Part shown: in pieces, positions 47,301 through 54,730 of the stretch
Layout of the letters: each line of letters begins with the position of its first letter
How positions within the stretch are numbered: the stretch's first letter is position 1
Assembly (NCBI RefSeq): GCF_015207985.1
Contig: NZ_JADEVV010000008.1
Location: forward strand, 32,221-96,220
From: Synechocystis salina LEGE 00031
GTDB taxonomy: Bacteria > Cyanobacteriota > Cyanobacteriia > Cyanobacteriales > Microcystaceae
Length of the DNA: 64,000 nt
Direction of reading: 5' to 3'
The notes under the pieces: model-generated
What the model was told of the DNA's origin: nothing
Database searches by the model: none
The model's input: the letters and a program-made list of their open reading frames with translations, nothing else
Made by a program: the position numbers and the translations under genes

Positions 47301-48433
47301 CCACAGGTACTATTGCTCTGCGTATTCCGGTAGGTGCCGTAATTCAGGATGTGGCGGGAAATGCTTTAACTGTTCCTGTCCAAGATAATGACACCGTCAC
47401 GGTTAATGCTGTCCCTGACACAACAGCTCCCAGCATTAGCCTCGCGGTTAGTCCCGACAGCGTCACTGAAGATGGTGCGGCCAACTTGGTTTACACCTTC
47501 ACCCGCAACGGAACGCCCACCAGTGCCCTGACTGTTAACTACAGCATTTGCGGCACCGCTAACTCAGCCGACTACACCGGTGCCACCCCAGGAACGGGGA
47601 AAACCATTACCTTTGCTGCTGGGTCAAACACCACCATCCTCACCATTGATCCCACCGCCGATACTATCGTCGAAACGGACAACACAGTGGTCTTGACCTT
47701 GAATAGTGGCACTGGCTATACCATCGACAGCACTGGCTCCGTCATCGGTACTATCATCAATGATGATTTTCCAAACGTACCCGATAATGATGTCGGTATT
47801 GTAGCCAGGAATGATTTATTTTTCGTTCAGTTGGCCAACGGCGATGAAATCAATCTTTTATACGACAATGAACCATTTGTCAGTGGAACTTTTGGTAATT
47901 GGCAAGCTATCGAGGCAGAAACCGTTAACGGTATTAATCAAGTGCTTTGGCAAAATGGTGATACTGGCGAAATTGGTCTTTGGGACACCGATAGTAACTG
48001 GAACTGGGTTTCATCGGACGTCTGGCCCACTGAGTCCCTTAAAACCCTTGAAGCAGAGGTTACGTTCCAGACTGACATCAATAATGACGACCTTTTAGGT
48101 GATAACTATTCTATTGTTGAAAATCAAGGTTGTACCACTGTTTTTGTACAAGGAATATTTGACTATTATCATGTCCAAACAGCCGATGATCTTACCCACC
48201 CCATTAAGTATTTGGGTGAGGCCTTTGTTACCGGAAGTTTTGGTGATTGGCAGGGGTTAGCGGCGGAAACCGTTGATGGTATTAATCAAGTCCTTTGGCA
48301 AAATGTTGGTACTGGCGAAGTTGGTCTTTGGAACACCGATAGTAACTGGAACTGGATTTCATCGGACGTTTTTGCGGTTGACTCTCCCCAGGCACAGGCC
48401 CTACAGCCAACTTTTGGGGTAAATTTCATCTGA
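44339..48433 (+). CDS. Large repeat-rich Ca-binding surface protein / adhesin (RTX-like, Ig-like and Calx-beta repeats)
   Basis: This 1364-residue acidic protein has no Sec signal at its N-terminus (MATFNLKITNDNFTGDINDD), which fits type I secretion. Residues about 100-260 form Thr/Ala-rich beta repeats like S-layer proteins. Residues 260-400 contain RTX-type calcium-binding nonapeptides (GGAGNDLLIGGLGNDTLNGG). One divergent Ig-like module follows, then four nearly identical 112-residue Ig-like modules (each beginning DTTAPIV), about residues 579-1026. Next is a Calx-beta-like domain (SVTEDGAANLVYTFTRNGT, SADYTG). The end holds two related modules with INQVLWQN and DSNWNW motifs. A cell-surface or secreted adhesin is inferred. 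HlyB/D-type secretion genes are not in the window. Confidence 0.85.
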   Translation: MATFNLKITNDNFTGDINDDIFNGIYDAAVTDTFNSGDTLDGGLGIDTLHIDHLLDVAITPPDALWSNLKNIEKVVINTTGDGAQTITTGVDFEAAFAPLGVELTTTTTGAGAINLTTASFTGEATFNTTSIAGAQTILTGSGATTVNAKSDAGALNIKGVGLNTVFANTTGAGAQVIGDNSGNGTNLTFVDATSVGGAQTITSTSTNAVVVNATSAAGMQIINTGSGADIIKASTTSPGNTINTGAGDDLITIAETASGGYAVDGGEGNDNMTGGAGNDLLIGGLGNDTLNGGGGINTLVGGTGNDIYVVDSTTDTITENSGEGTDTVISSVSFDLGTSANVENLTLAGKGDINGTGNGLDNVILGNTGNNALNGGAGSDTITGGGGNDTIDGGDQADTLKYSGDRSDYTITLSGSTYTIVDERGGSPDGTDTITNVENFQFADGPFTAVNLIETTAPSVTDVTSLTPNGIYNAGDVISIQVAFSEVVNVTGTPQLTLETGTTDRTIDYLTGSGTNTLEFSYIVQTGDTSTDLDYINALALSLNSGTIRDSSNNDAVLTLSAPGTTNSLGSNKNLVIDTTAPIVASINDGDADNVVTVGDTLTYTVTFSEDINAATVSGTDFNNAGTAIIEIGTITETSAGVFTVQVTPSTTGTIALRIPVGAVIEDLAGNALTVPVQDNDIVTVNAVPDTTAPIVININDGDADNVVTVGDTLTYTVTFSEDINAATVSASDFNNAGTATIGIGTITETSAGVFTVQVTPSTTGTIALRIPSGAVIEDVAGNALIVPVQDNDTVTVNAVPDTTAPIVVSINDGDADNVVTVGDTLTYTVTFSEDINASTVSGTDFNNAGTAIIEIGTITETSAGVFTVQVTPSTTGTIALRIPSGAVIEDVAGNTLTVPVQDNDTVTVNAVPDTTAPIVVSINDGDADNVVTVGDTLTYTVTFSEDINAATVSATDFNNAGTATIEIGTITETSAGVFTVQVTPSTTGTIALRIPVGAVIQDVAGNALTVPVQDNDTVTVNAVPDTTAPSISLAVSPDSVTEDGAANLVYTFTRNGTPTSALTVNYSICGTANSADYTGATPGTGKTITFAAGSNTTILTIDPTADTIVETDNTVVLTLNSGTGYTIDSTGSVIGTIINDDFPNVPDNDVGIVARNDLFFVQLANGDEINLLYDNEPFVSGTFGNWQAIEAETVNGINQVLWQNGDTGEIGLWDTDSNWNWVSSDVWPTESLKTLEAEVTFQTDINNDDLLGDNYSIVENQGCTTVFVQGIFDYYHVQTADDLTHPIKYLGEAFVTGSFGDWQGLAAETVDGINQVLWQNVGTGEVGLWNTDSNWNWISSDVFAVDSPQAQALQPTFGVNFI
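46073..47416 (+). repeat. Four tandem 336-bp repeats inside the adhesin gene
   Basis: Units begin with GACACAACAGCTCCGATAGT at 46073, 46409, 46745 and 47081, exactly 336 bp (112 codons) apart, and a fifth unit start (GACACAACAGCTCCC) at 47417 leads into the next domain. Copies differ by scattered, largely synonymous changes and a few residues (for example SGTDF, SASDF, SATDF). Long identical runs favour recombination and copy-number change. Confidence 0.97.
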
Positions 48434-48856
48434 AGCCATAATCAATAACCTATCTTCCCATCAACTTATCTATTGATAGGAATATGGCTATCTTTCGTCA
48501 AAAAAATACCGATTCCCTGCCTGAACGGCGATCGCCTCTAGGATTTGGCTACTTATCTAAGTAGTAACAACCCGAATCTGAGGCGATTTCATCGTGGGAA
48601 TGAAGTTGAAACTCTAAATTCGGGAATACTTCCAAAACCCGGAGATCGGGCATAAATCATGATTGTTCTCGCAGGACACGGGAAGTAGATCCAGTTTGAC
48701 CTTAGATTTAGATGGGGAATAAAAAGTATTCTACGATGCTATTCCCCCTGGCTTTTCCCGAAATACTGGGGAAGTTTGTTAACTGTCTCCCTTAGTCGTT
48801 AAAAATTTAAACGAAAGTCCGCGGAGGCTAGACCCACGGTATGAGGAATGTAGGGC
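48434..48856. other. Intergenic region between the adhesin and bgtB
   Basis: These 423 bp contain one HIP1 copy near 48525 and an inverted repeat at 48714-48747. No gene is visible in either direction. The purine-rich GAGGA before 48857 is the likely bgtB ribosome binding site. Confidence 0.4.
48714..48747. promoter_or_regulatory. Inverted repeat upstream of bgtB
   Basis: GGGGAATA (48714-48721) and TATTCCCC (48740-48747) are perfect 8-base inverted copies with an 18-nt spacer, 110 bp before the bgtB start. It may be a binding site for a dimeric regulator or an RNA stem in the leader. It is not an NtcA site (GTA-N8-TAC), although nitrogen control would suit the downstream gene. Confidence 0.35.
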
Positions 48857-50440
48857 ATGGTGAAATTTAATCATTGGGGGAGGGCTTGGCGTTATTACCT
48901 ATTGCTGGCCCTGGGGATATTTTTGGCGATCGCCATGCAGTTTACCCCGGCCTTTTCCCAGGTTTCCCGCAAAACCATCATTGTGGCCACGGAACCAACC
49001 TTTCCTCCCTTTGAAATGACCGACGAAGCCACGGGGCAATTAACCGGTTTTGACGTTGATTTGATTAAGGCGATCGGAGAGGCTGCCCAAGTCACCATCG
49101 ATATCCAGGGCTATCCTTTTGACGGTATTATTCCCGCCCTGCAATCCAACACAGTGGGGGCGGCCATCAGTGCCATTACCATTACCCCAGAGCGGGCCCA
49201 GTCGGTGGCTTTTTCTAGCCCCTATTTCAAGTCAGTGCTGTCGATCGCCGTGCAGGATGGCAACGACACCATCAAAAGTCTGAAGGATTTGGAAGGGAAA
49301 AGATTAGCTGTGGCGATCGGGACCACCGGGGCCATGGTGGCCACCAAAGTACCTGGGGCCAATGTGACCAATTTTGATTCCATCACTTCCGCCCTGCAGG
49401 AATTAGTGAACGGTAACGCCGATGCGGTGATCAACGACCGACCAGTGTTACTCTACGCTATCAAAGATGCGGGTCTCAAGAACGTCAAAATTGGGGCCAA
49501 TGTGGGCAGTGAAGATTATTACGGCATTGCCATGCCCCTAGCACCCGCGGGGGAAATTAATCAAACCAGGGAAGCGCTCAACCAGGGTTTATTCCAAATC
49601 ATTGAAAATGGCACCTATAACGCCATCTATGAAAAATGGTTTGGCGAAAAGAATCCGCCTTTTCTACCCCTAGTGGCCCCCTCTCTGGTGGGTAAAGTGG
49701 GTACGGCCCAGACCCTGACCGAACGCAGTCAAGCTAGCCCCAACGACAATTTTCTCATCACCCTGTTCCGCAATCTCTTTAAGGGTTCCATTCTCACCAT
49801 TTTGCTCACGGCCTTCTCAGTGTTCTTTGGCTTAATCGGTGGCACCGGGGTGGCGATCGCCTTAATTTCCGACATTAAACCCCTGCAACTGCTCTTTCGA
49901 ATCTATGTGGAGTTTTTCCGGGGCACTCCCATGCTGGTGCAACTATTTATCATTTATTTCGGTTTACCAGCCCTATTCAAGGAAATTGGCTTGGGCATCA
50001 CCATTGACCGTTTTCCCGCGGCCATTATTGCCCTCAGTCTGAACGTGGCCGCCTATTTAGCAGAAATTATCCGGGGGGGCATTCAATCCATTGACCGGGG
50101 TCAGTGGGAAGCCTGTGAATCCCTGGGTATGTCCCCTTGGCAGACCATGAAAGAGGTAATTTTCCCCCAAGCCTTCCGCCGCATTTTGCCGCCCCTGGGC
50201 AACGAGTTTATCACCCTGATTAAGGACACCAGTTTAACCGCTGTGATTGGCTTCCAGGAGCTCTTCCGGGAAGGGCAATTGATTGTGGCCACTACCTATC
50301 GGGCTTTCGAAGTTTATATTGCCGTTGCTTTAGTTTATTTACTCCTCACCACCCTTTCTTCCTTCGTCTTCAAATGGCTAGAAAATTACATGGACCCCGT
50401 TGGTCGGGCGAAGAAAAAAGCAAAGGCAGTGACGGCTTAG
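48857..50440 (+). CDS. bgtB: ABC transporter fused substrate-binding protein and permease for basic amino acids/glutamine (BgtB-like)
   Basis: This 527-residue fusion has a signal sequence (YYLLLALGIFLAIAMQFTPAF), then a periplasmic solute-binding domain of the SBP_bac_3 type (about 40-265, with TIIVATEPTFPPFEM and TGFDVDLIKAI), then a His/Glu/Gln/Arg-type permease domain (about 310-510). The permease shows FFRGTPMLVQLFIIYFGLP and the EAA loop EACESLGMSPWQTMKEVIFP. Such fusions work with a separate ATPase (BgtA), which is not in this window. In Synechocystis, BgtB serves uptake of basic amino acids and glutamine; the specificity here is by recalled similarity. Confidence 0.9.
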   Translation: MVKFNHWGRAWRYYLLLALGIFLAIAMQFTPAFSQVSRKTIIVATEPTFPPFEMTDEATGQLTGFDVDLIKAIGEAAQVTIDIQGYPFDGIIPALQSNTVGAAISAITITPERAQSVAFSSPYFKSVLSIAVQDGNDTIKSLKDLEGKRLAVAIGTTGAMVATKVPGANVTNFDSITSALQELVNGNADAVINDRPVLLYAIKDAGLKNVKIGANVGSEDYYGIAMPLAPAGEINQTREALNQGLFQIIENGTYNAIYEKWFGEKNPPFLPLVAPSLVGKVGTAQTLTERSQASPNDNFLITLFRNLFKGSILTILLTAFSVFFGLIGGTGVAIALISDIKPLQLLFRIYVEFFRGTPMLVQLFIIYFGLPALFKEIGLGITIDRFPAAIIALSLNVAAYLAEIIRGGIQSIDRGQWEACESLGMSPWQTMKEVIFPQAFRRILPPLGNEFITLIKDTSLTAVIGFQELFREGQLIVATTYRAFEVYIAVALVYLLLTTLSSFVFKWLENYMDPVGRAKKKAKAVTA

Positions 50441-50619
50441 CTTGGTTTCTGCTGCGGCTGTAATGCTTGTTCTATGCAGGTAGCCGATAATCTTCTCCAC
50501 CTATCAAGTCAGTTTCATTAACCCCTTGGTTAATTATCTGTAGCTGACCAATCTCCCCACCATCTATTTTTTATTTGCATCTAGTGTCTGACTTTTTCAT
50601 TAACTAAATCAATTAAAAA

Positions 50620-52317
50620 ATGAACTTCACCAAACAGTTTGCTTGCCTATCTTCCTTGGGGATCACTGTATTAGCCACGGTCATTGTGGGGGGAAGAAAT
50701 ACGGAGCCCATTTTCGCCCAGTCCTTGGATAATTTAGACAATTTATCCGCACAGAATAATTTTCCCCAGCGGCGACGATTGGGACGAACTTTTACCGTCG
50801 ATAATAATGCCCAAACGTCCGTTAGTAGTTTGCAAACTACCATGGGGCAAGTGACCAGTGTTGATCAATTGCGGGATGTGCAACCCACTGCCTGGGCCTA
50901 TGAAGTCCTGCAAAGCCTCGTGGAGCGCTATGGCTGTATTGTGGGCTATCCCGACCGTACTTTCCGGGGCGATCGGGCGTTGAGTCGCTGGGAATTTGCC
51001 GCTGGCTTAAATGCTTGCATGAATGTGATGGAGCGTTTAATGCAGGAAAATGTGGCAGTTTTACGGGAGGATATTGATAAACTCAAACTTTTAGCCCAAC
51101 AATTTCAACAGGAATTAAATGCCTACGGTGCCCGCATTGATAACTTAGAAACTCGCATTGCTTACCTAGAGGATCACCAGTTTTCTGTCACCACTAAGTT
51201 AACGGGGGATTCCATTTGGGTTTTGTCTGGAGTTGGAGGCAGTGAACAGGCCGATGGTCCGCCGGATCAACCGGTACAAAATGGCCAAGTCACAGTCAAC
51301 TTCCGTCAACGGATTAATTTTAATACTAGCTTTTCTGGGGAAGACAATCTGTTGGTGCGCTTACAATCGGGCAATTTTTTCTTGGCCCGAGGCGGTAGTA
51401 ATTTAACTGATTTTAACTTTGCCGCCACCGAAGAACAGGGCAATTTAAATGTTAATAAAGTTCAGTACAATTTCCCTGTTGGCGATCGGGCTCGCATTTG
51501 GCTAGCGGGTAATCGCATCACCATGGACGACATCATGGACCCCCTCGCTCCCTACACCAATTCCTTCACCGATGGGGCGGTGTCTTTCTTCGGGGCGATC
51601 GCCCCCATTTATTTACCCAACGACAATTCTGGTCCCGGGGCGGGTTTTTCCTACAGTTTCACCGATGACCTGAGTTTGGGAGGCTTTTATTCCGCCGGTA
51701 AGGGCTTTTCCCCCAATCAAAGTGAAGGACTATTTAACGGTCAATTTGGGGTGGGGGCCCAGTTGAATTATGTCCCCGCCGCCAACACTGGAGTGGCTTT
51801 TTCCTATCTCCATAACTACATCCCCCAGGGGCAATACGACAGCTTTTCTGCTTTGGGCTTCACCGGTTTGGCCAACACTGATAACCCTTTTGATGACGCC
51901 GCCAGTAGCACTAACCATTACGCCGTTATTTGGACCTGGCAGTTGGCCGATTGGTTTAGCCTGGAAGGTTGGGGCATGTATAGCGATGCAACGGCCAAAA
52001 GTGGCGATCGCCAAGGGGATACGGCAGACATTTGGAACTGGAAAGTTAGCTTAGCTTTTCCCGATTTGGGTAAGGAGGGCAATGTAGGAGTCGTATCAGT
52101 GGGCCAACCTCCCTATGCTTCCTTTATCAGTAATAACAATAATGTGCCTGATATTACCCCCGCCACCACCGACGCCCCTTGGTTTGTGGAAACCTTTTAC
52201 CTCTACCAATTCAACGATAATATTTCCCTTACCCCGGCCTTTTGGATTGGCATTAATCCCGCCAATGGCCGAGATCCCCTCTGGGTAGCCGCTTTAAGAA
52301 CTAGCTTTAAGTTTTAG
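50620..52317 (+). CDS. SLH-domain OprB-type outer membrane porin
   Basis: This 565-residue outer membrane protein has an N-terminal signal peptide (CLSSLGITVLATVIVGG), one SLH domain (VDQLRDVQPTAWAYEVLQSL, then YGCIVGYPDRTFRGDRALSR and WEFAAGLN) that anchors to the peptidoglycan, and a coiled-coil spacer (REDIDKLKLLAQQFQQELNAYG). A beta-barrel of the carbohydrate-selective OprB type closes with WVAALRTSFKF, ending in Phe as Bam substrates do. Cyanobacterial members are major porins that mainly pass inorganic ions. It lies 179 bp after bgtB on the same strand and is probably independently transcribed. Confidence 0.95.
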   Translation: MNFTKQFACLSSLGITVLATVIVGGRNTEPIFAQSLDNLDNLSAQNNFPQRRRLGRTFTVDNNAQTSVSSLQTTMGQVTSVDQLRDVQPTAWAYEVLQSLVERYGCIVGYPDRTFRGDRALSRWEFAAGLNACMNVMERLMQENVAVLREDIDKLKLLAQQFQQELNAYGARIDNLETRIAYLEDHQFSVTTKLTGDSIWVLSGVGGSEQADGPPDQPVQNGQVTVNFRQRINFNTSFSGEDNLLVRLQSGNFFLARGGSNLTDFNFAATEEQGNLNVNKVQYNFPVGDRARIWLAGNRITMDDIMDPLAPYTNSFTDGAVSFFGAIAPIYLPNDNSGPGAGFSYSFTDDLSLGGFYSAGKGFSPNQSEGLFNGQFGVGAQLNYVPAANTGVAFSYLHNYIPQGQYDSFSALGFTGLANTDNPFDDAASSTNHYAVIWTWQLADWFSLEGWGMYSDATAKSGDRQGDTADIWNWKVSLAFPDLGKEGNVGVVSVGQPPYASFISNNNNVPDITPATTDAPWFVETFYLYQFNDNISLTPAFWIGINPANGRDPLWVAALRTSFKF

Positions 52318-52695
52318 CTGTTCAAACAATCTCACTTTATAGCTCTGTTAATGGTGTCATCACAGGTAGACGTTTTCTTTTATGTCACTTAACATTTGCA
52401 TAGCAGCTATATTTTGAAGTCTCATCTGTCCCCACTTCCGGAACTATAGCTTCATCGGATTTACAGCGTTTACAGCATCTTAGTCGCACAGCAAAACTCT
52501 TATGAAAATAAGTGTTATCACTGTTGTATATATATCAAACTGATTCAAAATTTGCTGTATCGTAGGTGTTTAAACAGTCGCCATCCTTTGATGTTCCCTT
52601 ACCTTCTCAACACTCCGTGCCTTCTCCCCTCTTTTTCCAAAATTCCCCCACTCTGATGAAAAAGGGATATTTGGGCTATCAACTCACGGAGCTGG
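52318..52695. other. AT-rich intergenic region between the porin and the EAL gene
   Basis: These 378 bp show no ORF of interest, no HIP1 and no clear hairpin terminator. A TATATATA run lies near 52528. The GGAG-like GCTGGATG before 52696 is a weak ribosome binding site for the EAL gene. Confidence 0.4.
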
Positions 52696-53472
52696 ATGAT
52701 CACCATTGATGCAATTCGCGCTGGTTTAGATCAGGGCGAGTTTTTCCTAGAGTATTTACCTGTTGTCAGACTTGTCGAGGGCCACTGTGTCGGTGCGGAG
52801 GCTTTGATTCGGTGGAGAAGGCCATCCGGAACGGTGATGCCGGACCAGTTCATTCCCCTGATCGAGGACACTCCCGTATCGGGGTTGCTGACCTATTGGG
52901 TAATTGAAACCATGGCAGCCGAGTTAGGCGAGTGGCTCCGGGTCCACGAAGAGGCCCATCTCAGTTTCAATGTACCGCCGGAAATTCTGGGGCGGGGCGG
53001 ACTGGAGTATGCCGCAGACAAGACTGGGTTGGCGCTCCTCCGGCGACAGCTCATCCTTGAAGTAACTGAAAGGGGATTACCGGATCGGTTAGGCCTTGCT
53101 GCCCTCGAAGCTGCTACTCAGTCTGGTGTCCGAATTGCCCTTGATGACGTGATGCTAGGTGGTGCAAATTTGGCTATCTTGTCCCGTTGTCCCTTGGATA
53201 TTATTAAGATCGACCGGTCCCTCGTTGCCCAGATCACTTCCGATTGCCCCTGTCCGGGGTGGCTTGGGGGGCTTTCAGCCTTGCTACAATCGACCCAATT
53301 AGAGGTCGTCGCCGAGGGGCTCGAAACCGAAATACAGGTTGTGGCTCTCCAATCTGCAGGGATTTCGATGGCCCAAGGGTATTATTATTCGAGCCCTATC
53401 CCGGCTGAGGAATTTAAAAAGTACTATTGGCGTACACGGGGACAGCCGAGTCAAACTGGCGATCTCAGTTGA
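52696..53472 (+). CDS. Stand-alone EAL-domain protein (probable cyclic-di-GMP phosphodiesterase)
   Basis: This 258-residue protein consists almost entirely of an EAL domain, with no sensor, GGDEF or membrane part. Catalytic positions are largely kept: Glu35-Ala-Leu, Asn92, Glu122 in LEVTE, Asp150-Asp151, Lys171 in IIKIDRS, Glu207 in AEGLE and Gln227. The loop after the Asp pair reads DDVMLGG instead of the usual DDFGTG, which may weaken metal binding or dimerisation. There is no HIP1 in about 1.3 kb around it, and codon use (many CGG, CTC, GTC) differs from neighbours, suggesting horizontal transfer. It could be a c-di-GMP receptor rather than an enzyme. Confidence 0.85.
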   Translation: MITIDAIRAGLDQGEFFLEYLPVVRLVEGHCVGAEALIRWRRPSGTVMPDQFIPLIEDTPVSGLLTYWVIETMAAELGEWLRVHEEAHLSFNVPPEILGRGGLEYAADKTGLALLRRQLILEVTERGLPDRLGLAALEAATQSGVRIALDDVMLGGANLAILSRCPLDIIKIDRSLVAQITSDCPCPGWLGGLSALLQSTQLEVVAEGLETEIQVVALQSAGISMAQGYYYSSPIPAEEFKKYYWRTRGQPSQTGDLS

Positions 53473-53591
53473 GCCGGGTAGTTAACCAAACAAGCTCACA
53501 AGTTATTACCGTTGCTGGTTTAGAAGATGTTTAAAAAATTCAGAGAGATGAATTTATCGGTCTACATCGATCCACTAAATAGCCTTAGGTT

Positions 53592-54077
53592 TTAATCAAC
53601 CTTGCGGGAGGAAACGGGGAAAAAACTGGCCCAGAGTAGGGCGGCAATGCCAATGTTAATGGAAACATCGGCTAGGTTGAAGATGGGGAAATTAATCAGG
53701 CGAAAATCGAGAAAATCGATTACATGGCCAAACAAAAAACGGTCAATGCCATTACCCACTGCCCCCGCCAGGATGCAACCGTAACCTAATTGTTCCAACT
53801 TGCGGAGGGGAACTTTGCCGGCAAAGATAATTAAGCCGACGCTTACTCCGAGGGAAAGCCATTTTAACCAGCCAGCCCCGCCGCGAAAAGCACTGAACGC
53901 CGCCCCGGTATTGAGCACATAGGTGAAATGAAACACCCCAGACCATAGCGGCCAAGTGGTACCCACGGGGTCCATGGCCTGGCTCACCCAAAGTTTACTG
54001 ATCTGATCCAAGATAATGCCGGCGATCGCCACTTGCCAGAAGAGGGGGTTTTTAGCGAGGGAAAAAGACCGGGCCAT
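53592..54077 (-). CDS. lspA: Lipoprotein signal peptidase (signal peptidase II)
   Basis: LspA cleaves prolipoproteins before the lipidated Cys. This 161-residue, four-helix membrane protein has the catalytic aspartates in GNGIDRFLFGHVIDFLDF and FNLADVSINIG. The N-terminal block IAGIILDQISKLW is also typical. The start at 54077 overlaps the bioY stop by one base (TGATG); a TTG one codon earlier is also in frame. Translation coupling makes it the third gene of the bioB-bioY-lspA operon, although its function is unrelated to biotin. Confidence 0.95.
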   Translation of the reverse strand: MARSFSLAKNPLFWQVAIAGIILDQISKLWVSQAMDPVGTTWPLWSGVFHFTYVLNTGAAFSAFRGGAGWLKWLSLGVSVGLIIFAGKVPLRKLEQLGYGCILAGAVGNGIDRFLFGHVIDFLDFRLINFPIFNLADVSINIGIAALLWASFFPVSSRKVD

Positions 54078-54730
54078 CAATAAAACAGGATTCTCCGCAA
54101 AAAGTACGCCAGCACAGCAGTCAGACAGACCAGAATAATCTGGCCGGGCAGGGCTATGAGGGAAAAAGTCAACAGGGCCTGGGGTAGGTCTGGCAGGGAC
54201 AAAATGGGGGGATTACCCAGTTTCAGCAAAGACATCATCCCTAGATAAACTATACCTGCACCGTGGATGACCCCCAAACCGGCCAGGCAACTGAGGGCCA
54301 GGGTTTCAATTTTGGTTTGGGAACGGTAAGCCAACCAACCACAGACCCAAGCTCCCGGAATGAAACCTAATAAGTAGCCAAAGGTAGGCTGTTGCCAGTA
54401 GTCCCAGCCGCCGCCATGGGCAAAAATTGGTAGCCAAGCTAGGCCCAGCATAATATAACCCAACTGGGCGATCGCCCCGGCCCTAGCCCCTCCCAAACAG
54501 GCGGTGAGCAATACGGCCCCCACCTGGTAGGTTGTGCCCAGGGGATTGGAATAGATGCCATCCTCCCACCATTGCCAAGGGGGATTGGTGGCAAATACCT
54601 GCACAAAGGTACAAAAAACAGTCAACAGCAGTCCGGCGATCGCCAACAGGACTTCTGCCAGCAGGGAAGGCTTGGGGAGTTCAATCTCCTCCGTCACAAG
54701 GTCGAGGTCAGATTCAGGATTGGTATTCAC
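54077..54730 (-). CDS. bioY: Biotin transporter BioY (ECF S component)
   Basis: BioY binds and imports biotin, alone or with EcfA/EcfT. The six-helix protein has the family segments GTTYQVGAVLLTACLGGARA, AIAQLGYIMLGLAWLPIFAHG and GGWDYW, with GYLLGFIPGAWVCGWLA following. The frame is open to TTG 54763, but GTG 54730 sits 12 nt after GGAGAGG and is preferred, giving 217 residues and a 17-bp overlap with bioB. No ECF ATPase or EcfT is in the window, so it is a solitary BioY or uses shared modules. Being next to bioB suggests biotin salvage regulated with synthesis. Confidence 0.9.
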   Translation of the reverse strand: MNTNPESDLDLVTEEIELPKPSLLAEVLLAIAGLLLTVFCTFVQVFATNPPWQWWEDGIYSNPLGTTYQVGAVLLTACLGGARAGAIAQLGYIMLGLAWLPIFAHGGGWDYWQQPTFGYLLGFIPGAWVCGWLAYRSQTKIETLALSCLAGLGVIHGAGIVYLGMMSLLKLGNPPILSLPDLPQALLTFSLIALPGQIILVCLTAVLAYFLRRILFY

